Under the pieces are notes generated by a model, which worked only from the letters and a program-made list of their open reading frames with translations, did not search any database and was not told the DNA's origin. DNA of 64,000 nt from Limnohabitans lacus (GTDB lineage Bacteria; Pseudomonadota; Gammaproteobacteria; Burkholderiales; Burkholderiaceae_C): NCBI RefSeq assembly GCF_030053395.1, contig NZ_JASGBH010000011.1, forward strand, positions 1-64,000. Reading direction: 5' to 3'. The stretch's first letter is position 1; the number at the start of each line of letters is the position of its first letter. Both the position numbers and the translations under genes were made by a program. Of the stretch, positions 35,048-44,181 are shown in pieces.

Positions 35048-35548
35048 TTAGACCTTGCTGGGGCGGCCTGTTTTCAGGGTGGGGACGGCCGCCAAAGCCT
35101 TCTTGAAACCGGCATCGGGCAAGGCAAAGATGGCTTGCAGGCCGGCGCGGATCAGTTCGCTTTTCTTGATGTCCACGCCCAAAGCCATGGCGCGTTTTTT
35201 CATGTCGGCGATTTGTGCGAACTCGGCTTTGGGAATGGTGAAGCTGTCGCGCACGACTTTGACTTTTTTCTCTTTGACGGCCTTGGCCTTGGGGGTTGCA
35301 GGCGCGTTCACCACAGGCTTGACGGGCTTGGTCACAGGCTTGGCGCTGACTGGGGCTTGGGTTTTGGCTGGCGCTGCCTTTTCAGGCGCTGCTTTGCGCA
35401 CAGGTTTGACCACGGTCTTCGCTTTCAAGGGGTCTTTTTTGACCGTGGCGGTGCGTTTTTTGGCAGGCGCTTTGGCCACAGGCTGGCTGGCTTTGGCGGT
35501 GGTTCCGGCGCTGGAGGGTGCGATGCTTTTTGCTTGGGCTTTGCTCAT
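35048..35548 (-). CDS. Lys/Ala/Pro-rich basic protein with C-terminal ribbon-helix-helix-like domain
   Basis: A 166-residue protein. Residues 1-100 are a low-complexity Lys/Ala/Pro/Val tail like histone H1 or AlgP, with repeated KPV and APAK units. The remainder (RDSFTIPKAEFAQIADMKKR, then KKSELIRAGLQAIFAL) has the beta-helix-helix spacing of a ribbon-helix-helix DNA-binding domain. The ATG at 35548 has AGGAG upstream. It sits between sixA and ppx within the polyphosphate genes. Nucleoid or polyphosphate binding through the basic tail is inference only. Confidence 0.65.
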   Translation of the reverse strand: MSKAQAKSIAPSSAGTTAKASQPVAKAPAKKRTATVKKDPLKAKTVVKPVRKAAPEKAAPAKTQAPVSAKPVTKPVKPVVNAPATPKAKAVKEKKVKVVRDSFTIPKAEFAQIADMKKRAMALGVDIKKSELIRAGLQAIFALPDAGFKKALAAVPTLKTGRPSKV

Positions 35549-35648
35549 GTGGGCTCCTGTTAAAAAACGATGCATACAGTTTATACCGTTCGTTTTTTAA
35601 AATCAACACAGCCCGCACGGACTAGACCCTTGGGTCTCTACCCTCAGA

Positions 35649-37145
35649 TCAATTGAATTGAACTTTGAGTTCCCAGCCGGTTTTGAACCAGGCAATGGTT
35701 TCTTCGCGCAAGAGGTGTGCGGACTGCGGCCATTGCTCTGCCCAGGCCGTGCTCAGCTTGAGTTTGGCCACCTTGCGCGAGGTATCCACGTTCAACTCAA
35801 AAGCGCTGGTGTCCGGGTCCCGGCGGGCATGGCACAAGATGACCGCCATGCGCAAGGCCATCAGCTGCTGGACAAACAAGGGGTCTTGCAGGGGTTCGTC
35901 GAGTTTGCGCAACTTACCCCGGTGGCCCAGCACCAGCTGGCTCAGTCGGTGCAATTCGTCGATGGTGAAGCCCGGCAAGTCGGTGTTGTCCAAGATGTAG
36001 GCGCCGTGCTTGTGGTAATCACTGTGCGAGATGCGCATGCCCACTTCGTGCAGTTGCGCTGCCCAATGCAATTTGCGCAAATGCCTGGGGGCTTCTTCGT
36101 CGGCGGCTTTGCCCAGCATGGCCGACAGCAAGGTCTGCGCGGTGCGCGAGACGCGTTCGGCTTGCGTCAGGTCCGAGCCAAAACGGTGTGTGAGCCAGGA
36201 CACCATCTGGGTGCGCACATCGTCGTGGGGGCTTTCACGGTCCAGCAGGTCGTACAAAGCGCCATGGCGCAAGGCGCCTTGGGCGGCATGCATTTCATCG
36301 ATCTGCAGCAAATCGAAAACCGCCCGCAACACCGCCAGGCCACCGCCGATGACGGGACGGCGGTCTTCCTTGACACCTTCGAGCTTGAGGTACTCGGGCT
36401 TTTGTGCTTTGAGTAATTTGTCTTTGAGCCAGTCCAGCCCACTGCGGGTGATCAGGCCTTCGGGCCAGCCGGCCAAGGTGAGCACATCGGCCACCGCGCC
36501 CACCGTGCCCGATGAGCCATAGCAGGTGTCCCAGTTTTGACGCGGATATTGAATTTGGGCTTCGTCCAGCACCGCTTTGGCGGCAATTTCCGCGGCTTTG
36601 AAGGCCGAATGGGTCCAAACACCATCGGGGAAATATTTCATGGACCAGGCCACGCTGCCCACACGGTAAGACTCCAGGGTTTTGGCCTGGGCGTTTTTGC
36701 CCAAAATCAATTCGGTCGAACGCCCACCGATGTCCACCACCAAGCGACGCTCGGGCGATTGGGGCAAAAGGTGCGATACCCCCATGTAAATCAGGCGGGC
36801 TTCTTCACGGCCGGCGATGACCTCGATCGGGTAGCCCAAGATGCTTTTGGCTTTGGCCAAAAAGACCTCGCGATTGCGCGCTTCGCGCAGCGTCTGGGTG
36901 GCCACTGCGCGCACTTGACTGGGCTTGAAGCCTGCGATCCGTTCGGCAAACCGTGCCAGGCAGTCCCAGCCGCGTTGCATGGCTTCGTCGCTCAGGTTGC
37001 GCTCGGCATCCAGGCCATTGCCTTGGCGCACGGTTTCCTTGATGTACTCCATGCGCCGCAGATGCCCCGCCTCGAGTTGACCGATTTCCAGGCGAAAGCT
37101 GTTGGAGCCAAGGTCAATGGCGGCGAAAAGGGACTTGGTGAGCAT
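35649..37145 (-). CDS. ppx: Exopolyphosphatase Ppx/GppA
   Basis: The 498-residue protein has an actin-like ATPase fold at the N-terminus (AAIDLGSNSFRLEIG, VVDIGGRSTELILG, and SSGTVGAVAD) and a C-terminal HD-type helical domain (HWAAQLHEVGMRISHSDYHK). It hydrolyses polyphosphate from the end, opposing the PPK1 encoded 1.1 kb away; GppA activity on pppGpp is an alternative. Its transcription runs toward sixA, and CHAD and PPK2 genes lie upstream on the same strand. Confidence 0.94.
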   Translation of the reverse strand: MLTKSLFAAIDLGSNSFRLEIGQLEAGHLRRMEYIKETVRQGNGLDAERNLSDEAMQRGWDCLARFAERIAGFKPSQVRAVATQTLREARNREVFLAKAKSILGYPIEVIAGREEARLIYMGVSHLLPQSPERRLVVDIGGRSTELILGKNAQAKTLESYRVGSVAWSMKYFPDGVWTHSAFKAAEIAAKAVLDEAQIQYPRQNWDTCYGSSGTVGAVADVLTLAGWPEGLITRSGLDWLKDKLLKAQKPEYLKLEGVKEDRRPVIGGGLAVLRAVFDLLQIDEMHAAQGALRHGALYDLLDRESPHDDVRTQMVSWLTHRFGSDLTQAERVSRTAQTLLSAMLGKAADEEAPRHLRKLHWAAQLHEVGMRISHSDYHKHGAYILDNTDLPGFTIDELHRLSQLVLGHRGKLRKLDEPLQDPLFVQQLMALRMAVILCHARRDPDTSAFELNVDTSRKVAKLKLSTAWAEQWPQSAHLLREETIAWFKTGWELKVQFN

Positions 37146-37232
37146 GAGCGAGTCTGAGACAGGGGTGCCACAGATTATGTGACGGTTCTTTGAAGATTTG
37201 ATGACGGTTGGAGGCGCTACGCATCGAGTGCC

Positions 37233-38048
37233 TCAAAGCGATGCACGCCATGCCTGCGTCAAGACCGGAAACTGACCGGACTGCTCGATCAAAGCCAGTG
37301 TGGCCCTTTGGTCTTGATCCTGGCCAAGCGTGCGCTGCGCTTGCCGCAAGCGCTTGAGCCGCCTGCGCAAGGTTTGGCCGAGTTTTTCTGGCACCAGCCC
37401 TTCGAGCACATAGCGCTCTTGTTTCATCAAGATGCGGCAAGCGTGTTGTGGCTCTGGCTTTGTAGCCTTGAGCCCATGCTTGATTTTTTGGTGCAGCTTG
37501 CGCAAGCGCTGCCCCGTCCAGACTTGCCAATCTTTTGGGCTGCAAGTCTTGGCGCAGTGGGCTTGTTGCAGCCACCTGCGCCAGGCCCGCCAGCCCGCCT
37601 GTGTTTCGGGTTGTTTCAGGGCTTGGTAGAGGTGGCGCCGCGTGGTTCGGCGTTGGCTTTGCAGTTGGCGAATCAATTGAGGCCATTCTTGGGGTGCGAT
37701 GTCCGGATGCTTTTGTCGCCAAACCGGCAAGGTGCTGCCCAGGGCGACATCGAGATTTCGAAGCGCACCGCTGCACCGCCAGAGGTCTTGAAGCACAGCG
37801 CGATGTGCTTGTGGGGGTTTGGGCAACATGGGGCGGTAAAAGCAGCGCAAGCCTTTGAAGCGCCGCCAAGCCACGCGGGCTTGGTGCAAGGCTTCTGGGT
37901 GCGGAGCGTTTGTCCAAGCCTTGAGCCCATGCGCGGTGTCGCGCAGTGAGGTTTGCATCAACCGCAGCAGGCCTGCATGAGGATGGACCGGCCCACCGAA
38001 ACCAGGTCCCGTGTTGTGCGAAGCCCCTTTTTTGGATCGCTTGTGCAT
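37233..38048 (-). CDS. CHAD-domain protein (polyphosphate-binding)
   Basis: A 271-residue very basic helical protein. Two CHAD signatures are visible: HQARVAWRRFKGLRCFYRPM in the first half and HACRILMKQERYVLEGL in the second. CHAD domains bind polyphosphate and target proteins to polyP granules. It lies 3 bp after the PPK2 gene and before ppx on the same strand, which fits a role on granules. No catalytic domain accompanies it. Confidence 0.85.
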   Translation of the reverse strand: MHKRSKKGASHNTGPGFGGPVHPHAGLLRLMQTSLRDTAHGLKAWTNAPHPEALHQARVAWRRFKGLRCFYRPMLPKPPQAHRAVLQDLWRCSGALRNLDVALGSTLPVWRQKHPDIAPQEWPQLIRQLQSQRRTTRRHLYQALKQPETQAGWRAWRRWLQQAHCAKTCSPKDWQVWTGQRLRKLHQKIKHGLKATKPEPQHACRILMKQERYVLEGLVPEKLGQTLRRRLKRLRQAQRTLGQDQDQRATLALIEQSGQFPVLTQAWRASL

Positions 38049-38051
38049 GGC

Positions 38052-38876
38052 TCACTTCATTTTGAAGTCGCGCACGTCCAAGGTGGGCCTGGGCATGCAC
38101 AAGGTCATGGACTGCAGGGTGTGCACCAACAGTTCGGCCACCATCAGGTCGCGGTAGGCCTTGGAATCGGCGGGAACGACGAACCAAGGCGATGTGTCGC
38201 TGCTGGTGGCTTGGATGGCCTGGGCATAGGCATGCATGTAGGCCCGCCAGTGCCTGCGGTCTTCAAAGTCCGAGGCCTGCACTTTCCAGTGTTTCAGCGG
38301 GTCGTCCAAGCGAGCTTGTAATCGTTTCTTTTGTTCGTCCTTGGAGATGTGCAAATAGCATTTGACGATGGCGATGCCGCTGTCACTCAGCAAGGACTCA
38401 AAGTGGCGGATGTGGTGCCATCTTTTTTCGCACTCGGCGTGCTTGATTTGCCCTTTGACCACGGGCACCAGCACATCCTCGTAATGGCTGCGGTTGAAGA
38501 TCACCATCTCGCCCAAGGCGGGTGTTTTGCCATGGATGCGCCACAAAAAGTCGTGCCTTTGCTCCAGCGCCTGCGGCACGCCAAAGGCCTCGGCACGCAC
38601 CCCCAAGGGGCTGATGTGTGCAAACACCGTGCGGATGCAGCCATCCTTGCCCGAGGTGTCCATGCCTTGCAAAACCAGCAGCAAGCCACGCGTCTTGCTG
38701 GCGTACAGCATGGCTTGCAAGCGGTTGAGCTCTTCGGCCAGCACGGTCATGCGTGCAGGCCACTGCAGCTTGTCTGTTTCTGAGGATGCTTTGGGCAAGG
38801 TGGGCAGGCGCGACAAGTCAAGGGCCTTGCCATCCGGGATGCGCCAGTCGGACCAGTTGATGGCATTCATGGGCAT
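38052..38876 (-). CDS. Polyphosphate kinase 2 family protein (polyP:nucleotide phosphotransferase)
   Basis: A 274-residue PPK2 with the Walker A loop QGMDTSGKDG, the Walker B region FNRSHYEDVLVP, the lid segment HISKDEQKKRLQARL and FEDRRHWRAYM. PPK2 enzymes use polyphosphate to phosphorylate nucleotides. The size and the GMDTSGKDG loop look most like the class III type that acts on AMP/ADP. The start is ambiguous between ATGs at 38870 and 38876; neither has a strong Shine-Dalgarno. It is in a leftward group with the CHAD and ppx genes. Confidence 0.9.
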   Translation of the reverse strand: MPMNAINWSDWRIPDGKALDLSRLPTLPKASSETDKLQWPARMTVLAEELNRLQAMLYASKTRGLLLVLQGMDTSGKDGCIRTVFAHISPLGVRAEAFGVPQALEQRHDFLWRIHGKTPALGEMVIFNRSHYEDVLVPVVKGQIKHAECEKRWHHIRHFESLLSDSGIAIVKCYLHISKDEQKKRLQARLDDPLKHWKVQASDFEDRRHWRAYMHAYAQAIQATSSDTSPWFVVPADSKAYRDLMVAELLVHTLQSMTLCMPRPTLDVRDFKMK

Positions 38877-38883
38877 GGGATGT

Positions 38884-40149
38884 TCACAAAGCCAAGGCCG
38901 CGCTGGCCCAAGCGCCAAGCCAGACCGCCGCCATGACCAGCATGAGCCCGGGCAGGATCAAGATCGCAAACGAGCGCCCACCAGCACCGATGGCCACCGC
39001 CGACTTGCTCAGGGTGTTGGTGCTCACCGCCAGCAAGATGGCCATTTGGGCTTGTGACAGGGATGCTTGGCCTTTGTTCACCAGGCTGCTCATCGAGGCC
39101 ACGCTGGCATGCGCGTCCACAAGGCCAGCCAACATGCTGGCGATCACCACGCCCAGCTCGCCGATCCAATGGTTCAAGGCCGCGGTCATGACCGTGACGC
39201 TCAGCACCGCCAGACTCAGGATCAAGGTGGTTTTGTGTTCAAAGGCATGGCCTTTGAGTTCCATGCCCTGTGTCTCCACATCGATCTGATGGCGCTGGAA
39301 CAACCAGGTGGCATACAGGCCTGCTGCGCTGCAACCCAGGCCGATGGGCAGAGCCATCCAGGTCAAGCTGCCGGGCAGCAGCAGGGACACCAGCAAACCC
39401 AACTGGACCATGGTGGACACGGTGGACAGCACGGCACCCATCGCGGCGGCGGCCATCATCTGGGGCTGCTGCCTGGCCGCCTGGCCCATGGCCAAAATGG
39501 TGGCAGTGCTGGAGACGAAGCCGCCGGCAAAACCGGTCAGCGCCATGCCTGCGCGCAAGCCTAAAGTCCTTTTGGCCATGTAGCCCACGGCGCTGATGCT
39601 CATGACCGCCACCACAAAACGGGCCAGGTCGTGCGGGTTGACCGCCTGGTAGGGGCCGGTGTAACGGTCGGGGCTCAGTGGCAAGAGGATCAAGGCCGCC
39701 GCCAAGAAGACGATCACGTCCTTGAGTTCTTGGGCGGTGATGACCTGGTGCACAAAGCGGTGCATTTCCTCGCGGGCGGCCAGCATGGCGGCCAAGGCGA
39801 TGCCCATGATGGCGGCCAACTCGGGCGAGGGCAGGGCAAGCGCCCCGAGCAGGCAAGTCAGCAAAATCGCCACCTCGGAGGTCAGGCCGGGGTCGTGTTG
39901 CCTGGACTGTTGGTAGGCGGTGACCGTCAAAGCCCCCAAGGCCAGCACGCTGGCACTGAGCAAAAAGGCCGCTTGCAGACTCTGTGCGGCAAAGCCCAGC
40001 AAGGCGGCACCACCAAAAGTGCGAATGCCCGCCGAACGCCTGTGGGGGCCAAAGCCTTTGTGCCGTTCACGTTCCGCGCCCACCAGCAGGCCGATGCCCA
40101 TGGCGACAGACAGCGGGATCAAGGCCGCAGGATCGGCGAGTGTCAACAT
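38884..40149 (-). CDS. MgtC/SapB + DUF4010 membrane protein
   Basis: A 421-residue membrane protein. The N-terminal MgtC-like half has MGIGLLVGAERERH, AGIRTFGGAALLG and later GLTSEVAILLTCLLGAL; the C-terminal half has many small-residue helices like DUF4010. The function of this family is unknown; MgtC itself affects magnesium and phosphate homeostasis and ATP synthase. It lies 7 bp before the PPK2 gene and divergent from pstS, so a link to phosphate or cation balance for polyP is reasonable inference. The ATG at 40149 is chosen over a longer frame crossing the pst promoter. Confidence 0.87.
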   Translation of the reverse strand: MLTLADPAALIPLSVAMGIGLLVGAERERHKGFGPHRRSAGIRTFGGAALLGFAAQSLQAAFLLSASVLALGALTVTAYQQSRQHDPGLTSEVAILLTCLLGALALPSPELAAIMGIALAAMLAAREEMHRFVHQVITAQELKDVIVFLAAALILLPLSPDRYTGPYQAVNPHDLARFVVAVMSISAVGYMAKRTLGLRAGMALTGFAGGFVSSTATILAMGQAARQQPQMMAAAAMGAVLSTVSTMVQLGLLVSLLLPGSLTWMALPIGLGCSAAGLYATWLFQRHQIDVETQGMELKGHAFEHKTTLILSLAVLSVTVMTAALNHWIGELGVVIASMLAGLVDAHASVASMSSLVNKGQASLSQAQMAILLAVSTNTLSKSAVAIGAGGRSFAILILPGLMLVMAAVWLGAWASAALAL

Positions 40150-40279
40150 GGTGCTTGAAAAATGTAGAGAAAGTGATTCATGGGTTGGCTTTGACCCCCA
40201 GCACCTGCTGGACAACGGTCTGCCATCATCGCGGCCATGCCCAGGGAGCTCTGTGCGTTGAAACACAGCGGTTTTTTGT

Positions 40280-40297
40280 TTGACACATTCTTGTCAC
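40280..40297 (+). promoter_or_regulatory. Pho box upstream of pstS
   Basis: TTGACACATTCTTGTCAC matches 12 of 18 PhoB consensus positions, including a perfect TGTCAC second half. It lies 88 bp before pstS in the 236-bp gap shared with the divergent MgtC-like gene; no other gene is seen in the gap. Confidence 0.6.
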
Positions 40298-40385
40298 AAT
40301 TGGGTTTTACAGTCGAACACATGTTTGAACAGGCGGTCAATGTCTGACCTTCTGACCCTTTGAAAACCCTGAACCAGGAGTTGAC

Positions 40386-41402
40386 ATGTTGAAAATGAAA
40401 TCCGTGATCGCCGCCGTCGGCCTGAGCGTTTTGGCCGCCACCAGCTGGGCCGCCGACATCACTGGCGCTGGCGCCACCTTCCCCTATCCCATGTATGCCA
40501 AGTGGGCTGAAGCCTACAAAGCAGCCACTGGCGTGGGCCTGAACTACCAGTCCATCGGTTCTTCGGGTGGTTTGAAGCAAATCCGCGCCAAGACCGTGAC
40601 TTTTGGCGCCTCTGACGCCCCAGTCTCGGGTGCTGACTTGGACAAAGACGGCATGGTGCAATTTCCAGCCATCATCGGCGGCACCGTCCCCGTGGTGAAC
40701 CTGGAAGGTTTCAAGCCCGGTGAGTTGCGCATCAGCGGCCCCGTGTTGGCTGAGGTTTACATGGGCACCATCACCAAGTGGAACGATGCCAAACTGGCCG
40801 CTTTGAACCCCGGCAAAAAATTGCCTGACCAAGCCATCACCGTGGTGCACCGCGCTGACGGCTCTGGCACCACCTTCAACTTCACCGACTACCTGAGTGC
40901 CGTCAGCAAAGACTGGGCCGACAAAGTGGGCAAGGGCGCAGCGGTCAAGTGGCCTGCGAACTCCTCCGTCGGTGGCAAAGGTAACGAAGGCGTGGCCGCC
41001 AACGTGAACCGCGTCAAAGGCGCTGTGGGTTACGTCGAATACGCCTACGTCAAGAAAAACAACATGAACTTCTTGCAGTTGCTCAACGCTTCTGGCAAGT
41101 ACGTCAGCCCCGATGACCTGACCTTTGCCGCAGCCGCTGCTGGCGCCGATTGGTTCAGCGTGCCCGGCATGGGTGTGTCCATGGTCAACGCCAAGGGCAA
41201 TGACAGCTGGCCCATCAGCACTGCATCGTTCATCTTGATGTACAAAAAGCCGGCCGACAAAGCTTCTTCGGACGAAGTCTTGAAGTTCTTTGACTGGGCT
41301 TTCAAGAACGGCAAGAAAATGGCGGCAGATCTGGACTATGTCCCACTGCCAGATGCTTTGACCGCACAGATCCGCACCAAAGTCTGGTCCGAGATCAAGT
41401 GA
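40386..41402 (+). CDS. pstS: Phosphate ABC transporter substrate-binding protein PstS
   Basis: A 338-residue periplasmic protein with a signal peptide (ending SWAA) and DITGAGATFPYPMYAKWAEA, YQSIGSSGGLKQI, FGASDAPVS and HRADGSGTTFNFTDYLS, the residues that bind phosphate. It feeds PstCAB. A Pho box upstream and a hairpin just downstream fit high, PhoB-dependent expression of pstS relative to the membrane genes. Confidence 0.96.
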   Translation: MLKMKSVIAAVGLSVLAATSWAADITGAGATFPYPMYAKWAEAYKAATGVGLNYQSIGSSGGLKQIRAKTVTFGASDAPVSGADLDKDGMVQFPAIIGGTVPVVNLEGFKPGELRISGPVLAEVYMGTITKWNDAKLAALNPGKKLPDQAITVVHRADGSGTTFNFTDYLSAVSKDWADKVGKGAAVKWPANSSVGGKGNEGVAANVNRVKGAVGYVEYAYVKKNNMNFLQLLNASGKYVSPDDLTFAAAAAGADWFSVPGMGVSMVNAKGNDSWPISTASFILMYKKPADKASSDEVLKFFDWAFKNGKKMAADLDYVPLPDALTAQIRTKVWSEIK

Positions 41403-41432
41403 TGGTTTGAGCGAAGTCATCGAGGACTTCCT

Positions 41433-41466
41433 GGCCTCTCATCCGCAAGGGTGAGGGGTCTTTTTT
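41433..41466 (+). terminator. Attenuating terminator between pstS and pstC
   Basis: GGCCTCTCATCC (41433-41444) pairs with GGGTGAGGGGTC (41449-41460) through a GCAA tetraloop with a few G-U pairs, followed by six Ts. It is placed inside the pst operon, so part of transcription probably stops after pstS. Confidence 0.8.
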
Positions 41467-41481
41467 AAAGATTGCAAGGAT

Positions 41482-42492
41482 ATGCAGTTGTCACAAGGAA
41501 TGAATATGGGATCGATCGATCAGCCCAGCCAAGCGCCCGATCAAAACATGCTGGCGGTCGTCAAACGCCAACGTATTCAGGACTTCTTTTTTCACAAGGT
41601 CACCCTGAGCTTTTCGCTCTTGGTCTTGTTTGCCCTCTTGGGCATCATCATTTCCTTGCTGATCAATGCTTGGCCCTCATTGGCCAAGTTTGGTTTTCAG
41701 TTCATTTGGCGTGTCGAGTGGGACATCGTCAACGAAGAATTTGGTGCGGCCATTGCCATTTTTGGCACCTTGGTCAGCGCCCTGATTGCACTCTTGATCG
41801 CCGTGCCATTGTCTTTTGGCATTGCCCTGTTTTTGACCGAGACCTGCCCCACCGCCTTGCGCCGCCCCTTGGGCACGGCCATTGAATTGTTGGCGGCGGT
41901 GCCCTCCATCATTTACGGCATGTTCGGCCTGTTCATCTTCGCGCCCTTGTTTGCAGAATATGGTCAGCCCGCTTTGCAGTCGACCTTGGGCCAGATGCCC
42001 CTCATTGGCAGCTTGTTTGGTGGCGCCATGAATGGTGTGGGCATTTTGGCTGCAGGCATTGTGCTGGCCTTCATGATCGTGCCCTTCATTGCCGCGGTCA
42101 TGCGCGATGTGTTCGAGATCGTGCCCCCCATCTTGCGCGAGTCGGCCTATGGCCTGGGGTGCACCACCTGGGAGGTGGTCCGCAGCATCGTCTTGCCCTA
42201 CACACAAAAGGGCGTGATTGGCGGCGTCATGTTGGGCCTGGGGCGTGCGCTGGGTGAGACCATGGCGGTCACTTTTGTCATTGGCAACTCGCAGCGTTTG
42301 AGTGCCTCGCTGTTTTCGCCCGGCACCACCATCGCTTCGACTTTGGCCAACGAGTTTGGCGAAGCGGCCGACTTTCACTTGTCCACCTTGTTTGCATTGG
42401 GCTTCTTGCTGTTCGTGATCACTTTCATCGTCTTGAGCCTGGCCAAGATCATGTTGATCCGCGCAGAAAATGCCAAGGGCTCCAAAACTTGA
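41482..42492 (+). CDS. pstC: Phosphate ABC transporter permease PstC
   Basis: A 336-residue inner-membrane permease with six hydrophobic segments, the [12 protein letters not shown] segment and the ABC-coupling loop [20 protein letters not shown]. It pairs with PstA to form the phosphate channel. ATGs at 41482 and 41500 or 41506 are possible; the N-terminal tail is hydrophilic, so the choice is soft. It is followed by pstA after 22 bp. Confidence 0.95.
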   Translation: MQLSQGMNMGSIDQPSQAPDQNMLAVVKRQRIQDFFFHKVTLSFSLLVLFALLGIIISLLINAWPSLAKFGFQFIWRVEWDIVNEEFGAAIAIFGTLVSALIALLIAVPLSFGIALFLTETCPTALRRPLGTAIELLAAVPSIIYGMFGLFIFAPLFAEYGQPALQSTLGQMPLIGSLFGGAMNGVGILAAGIVLAFMIVPFIAAVMRDVFEIVPPILRESAYGLGCTTWEVVRSIVLPYTQKGVIGGVMLGLGRALGETMAVTFVIGNSQRLSASLFSPGTTIASTLANEFGEAADFHLSTLFALGFLLFVITFIVLSLAKIMLIRAENAKGSKT

Positions 42493-42514
42493 TGCCCCGC
42501 ACCGGAGAAATACG

Positions 42515-43363
42515 ATGGATTTGAAAATTTACAAACGCAGACAGTTGGCCAACCGCATTGGCTTGACCTTGTCCATGTCGGCGATGGGCTTGGGTCTGTT
42601 CGTCTTGCTGTGGATCTTGTTCGTGCTGCTGTCCAACGGCTTGGCCGCCCTTGACTGGGCGATGTTCACCCAATCGACCCCAGCCCCTGGTTCTGAAGGC
42701 GGTGGCTTAGCCAATGCCATTGTGGGCAGCTTGATGATGGTTTTGGTGACGGCTTTTGTGAGCACGCCCATCGGCATTTTTGCGGGCGTGTACCTGGCCG
42801 AATACGGTGATCAAAGCAAAACGGCCGAACTGACCCGCTTTGTCACCGACATCATGCTGTCGGCGCCTTCCATCGTGCTGGGTTTGTTTGTGTATGCGGT
42901 GCTGGTGGCGCAGGTGCAGCACTTCTCGGGTTGGGCAGGTTCTTTGGCGCTGTCTTTGATCGCGGTGCCTGTGGTTGTGCGCACCACCGAAAACATGCTG
43001 CGCTTGGTGCCTGGCAGCTTGCGCGAAGCGGCTTTTGCCTTGGGCGCGCCCCGCTGGAAAGTGGCCACCTTCATCACCTTGCGTGCGGCCAAATCGGGCG
43101 TGATGACCGGCTTGCTGCTGGCGCTGGCCCGCATCAGCGGGGAGACAGCGCCCTTGCTGTTCACCGCTCTGAACAACCAGTTCTTCTCGACCAACATGAA
43201 CGCCCCCATGGCGAACTTGCCGGTGGTGATCTTCCAGTTCGCCATGAGCCCTTACGACAACTGGGTGCGACTGGCTTGGGGTGGAGCCCTCTTGATCACC
43301 TTGACCGTGCTGATCCTGAACATCTTGGCGCGCGTGTTTTTCCGCGAAAAAGCCCAAGGCTAA
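42515..43363 (+). CDS. pstA: Phosphate ABC transporter permease PstA
   Basis: A 282-residue permease with six hydrophobic segments, [29 protein letters not shown] and the EAA-like loop [20 protein letters not shown]. The ATG at 42515 has CCGGAG just upstream; a frame open from 42470 overlaps pstC and is unlikely. It acts with PstC and PstB. Confidence 0.95.
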   Translation: MDLKIYKRRQLANRIGLTLSMSAMGLGLFVLLWILFVLLSNGLAALDWAMFTQSTPAPGSEGGGLANAIVGSLMMVLVTAFVSTPIGIFAGVYLAEYGDQSKTAELTRFVTDIMLSAPSIVLGLFVYAVLVAQVQHFSGWAGSLALSLIAVPVVVRTTENMLRLVPGSLREAAFALGAPRWKVATFITLRAAKSGVMTGLLLALARISGETAPLLFTALNNQFFSTNMNAPMANLPVVIFQFAMSPYDNWVRLAWGGALLITLTVLILNILARVFFREKAQG

Positions 43364-43376
43364 ATTTTTTGAATGG

Positions 43377-44168
43377 ATGGAATTTCCAATGCCTACAACG
43401 CAAAACCTGCCATTGAAAAACGCGATCGAAATTCGCAACCTGAATTTCTTTTACGGCACTTTTAAAGGTCTGAAGAACGTCAACCTCGACATCGCCGAAA
43501 ACAAGGTCACCGCCTTCATTGGCCCATCGGGCTGCGGCAAGTCCACACTGCTGCGCACGCTCAACCGCATGTACAGCCTGTATCCCGGGCAGCGCGCTGA
43601 GGGCGAGATCAACTTTTATGGCCAGAACATCCTGGACAGCAAGCAAGACCTGAACTTGCTGCGCGCCCGTGTGGGCATGGTTTTCCAAAAGCCCACGCCT
43701 TTCCCGATGTCGATTTACGACAACATCGCATTTGGCATCCGCTTGTACGAGAACCTGAGCCGCTCCGAGATGGACGAGCGCGTGGAATGGGCCCTGAGCA
43801 AAGCGGCGATCTGGAACGAAGTCAAAGACAAACTGGGCCAAAGCGGCCTGTCATTGTCCGGTGGTCAGCAGCAGCGTTTGTGCATCGCACGCACGGTGGC
43901 GGTCAAGCCCAAAGTCATTTTGCTGGACGAGCCCACTTCGGCACTCGATCCGATTTCGACCGCCAAAGTCGAAGAATTGGTGACCGAGTTGAAGAAAGAC
44001 CACACCGTGGCCATCGTCACCCACAACATGCAGCAAGCTGCGCGTGTGTCGGACTTCACGGCCTACATGTACCTGGGCGAGTTGGTCGAGTTTGGTCAAA
44101 CCGAGCAGATCTTCATGAAGCCCGCCCGCCAGGAAACCGAAGACTACATCACAGGCCGTTTCGGCTGA
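43377..44168 (+). CDS. pstB: Phosphate ABC transporter ATP-binding protein PstB
   Basis: A 263-residue ATPase with Walker [11 protein letters not shown], the Q-loop [15 protein letters not shown] typical of PstB, the signature [14 protein letters not shown] and Walker [13 protein letters not shown]. It drives phosphate import. A second ATG at 43389 is possible. It lies 13 bp after pstA and is followed by phoU after 13 bp. Confidence 0.97.
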   Translation: MEFPMPTTQNLPLKNAIEIRNLNFFYGTFKGLKNVNLDIAENKVTAFIGPSGCGKSTLLRTLNRMYSLYPGQRAEGEINFYGQNILDSKQDLNLLRARVGMVFQKPTPFPMSIYDNIAFGIRLYENLSRSEMDERVEWALSKAAIWNEVKDKLGQSGLSLSGGQQQRLCIARTVAVKPKVILLDEPTSALDPISTAKVEELVTELKKDHTVAIVTHNMQQAARVSDFTAYMYLGELVEFGQTEQIFMKPARQETEDYITGRFG

Positions 44169-44181
44169 TCAGGAGCACACC

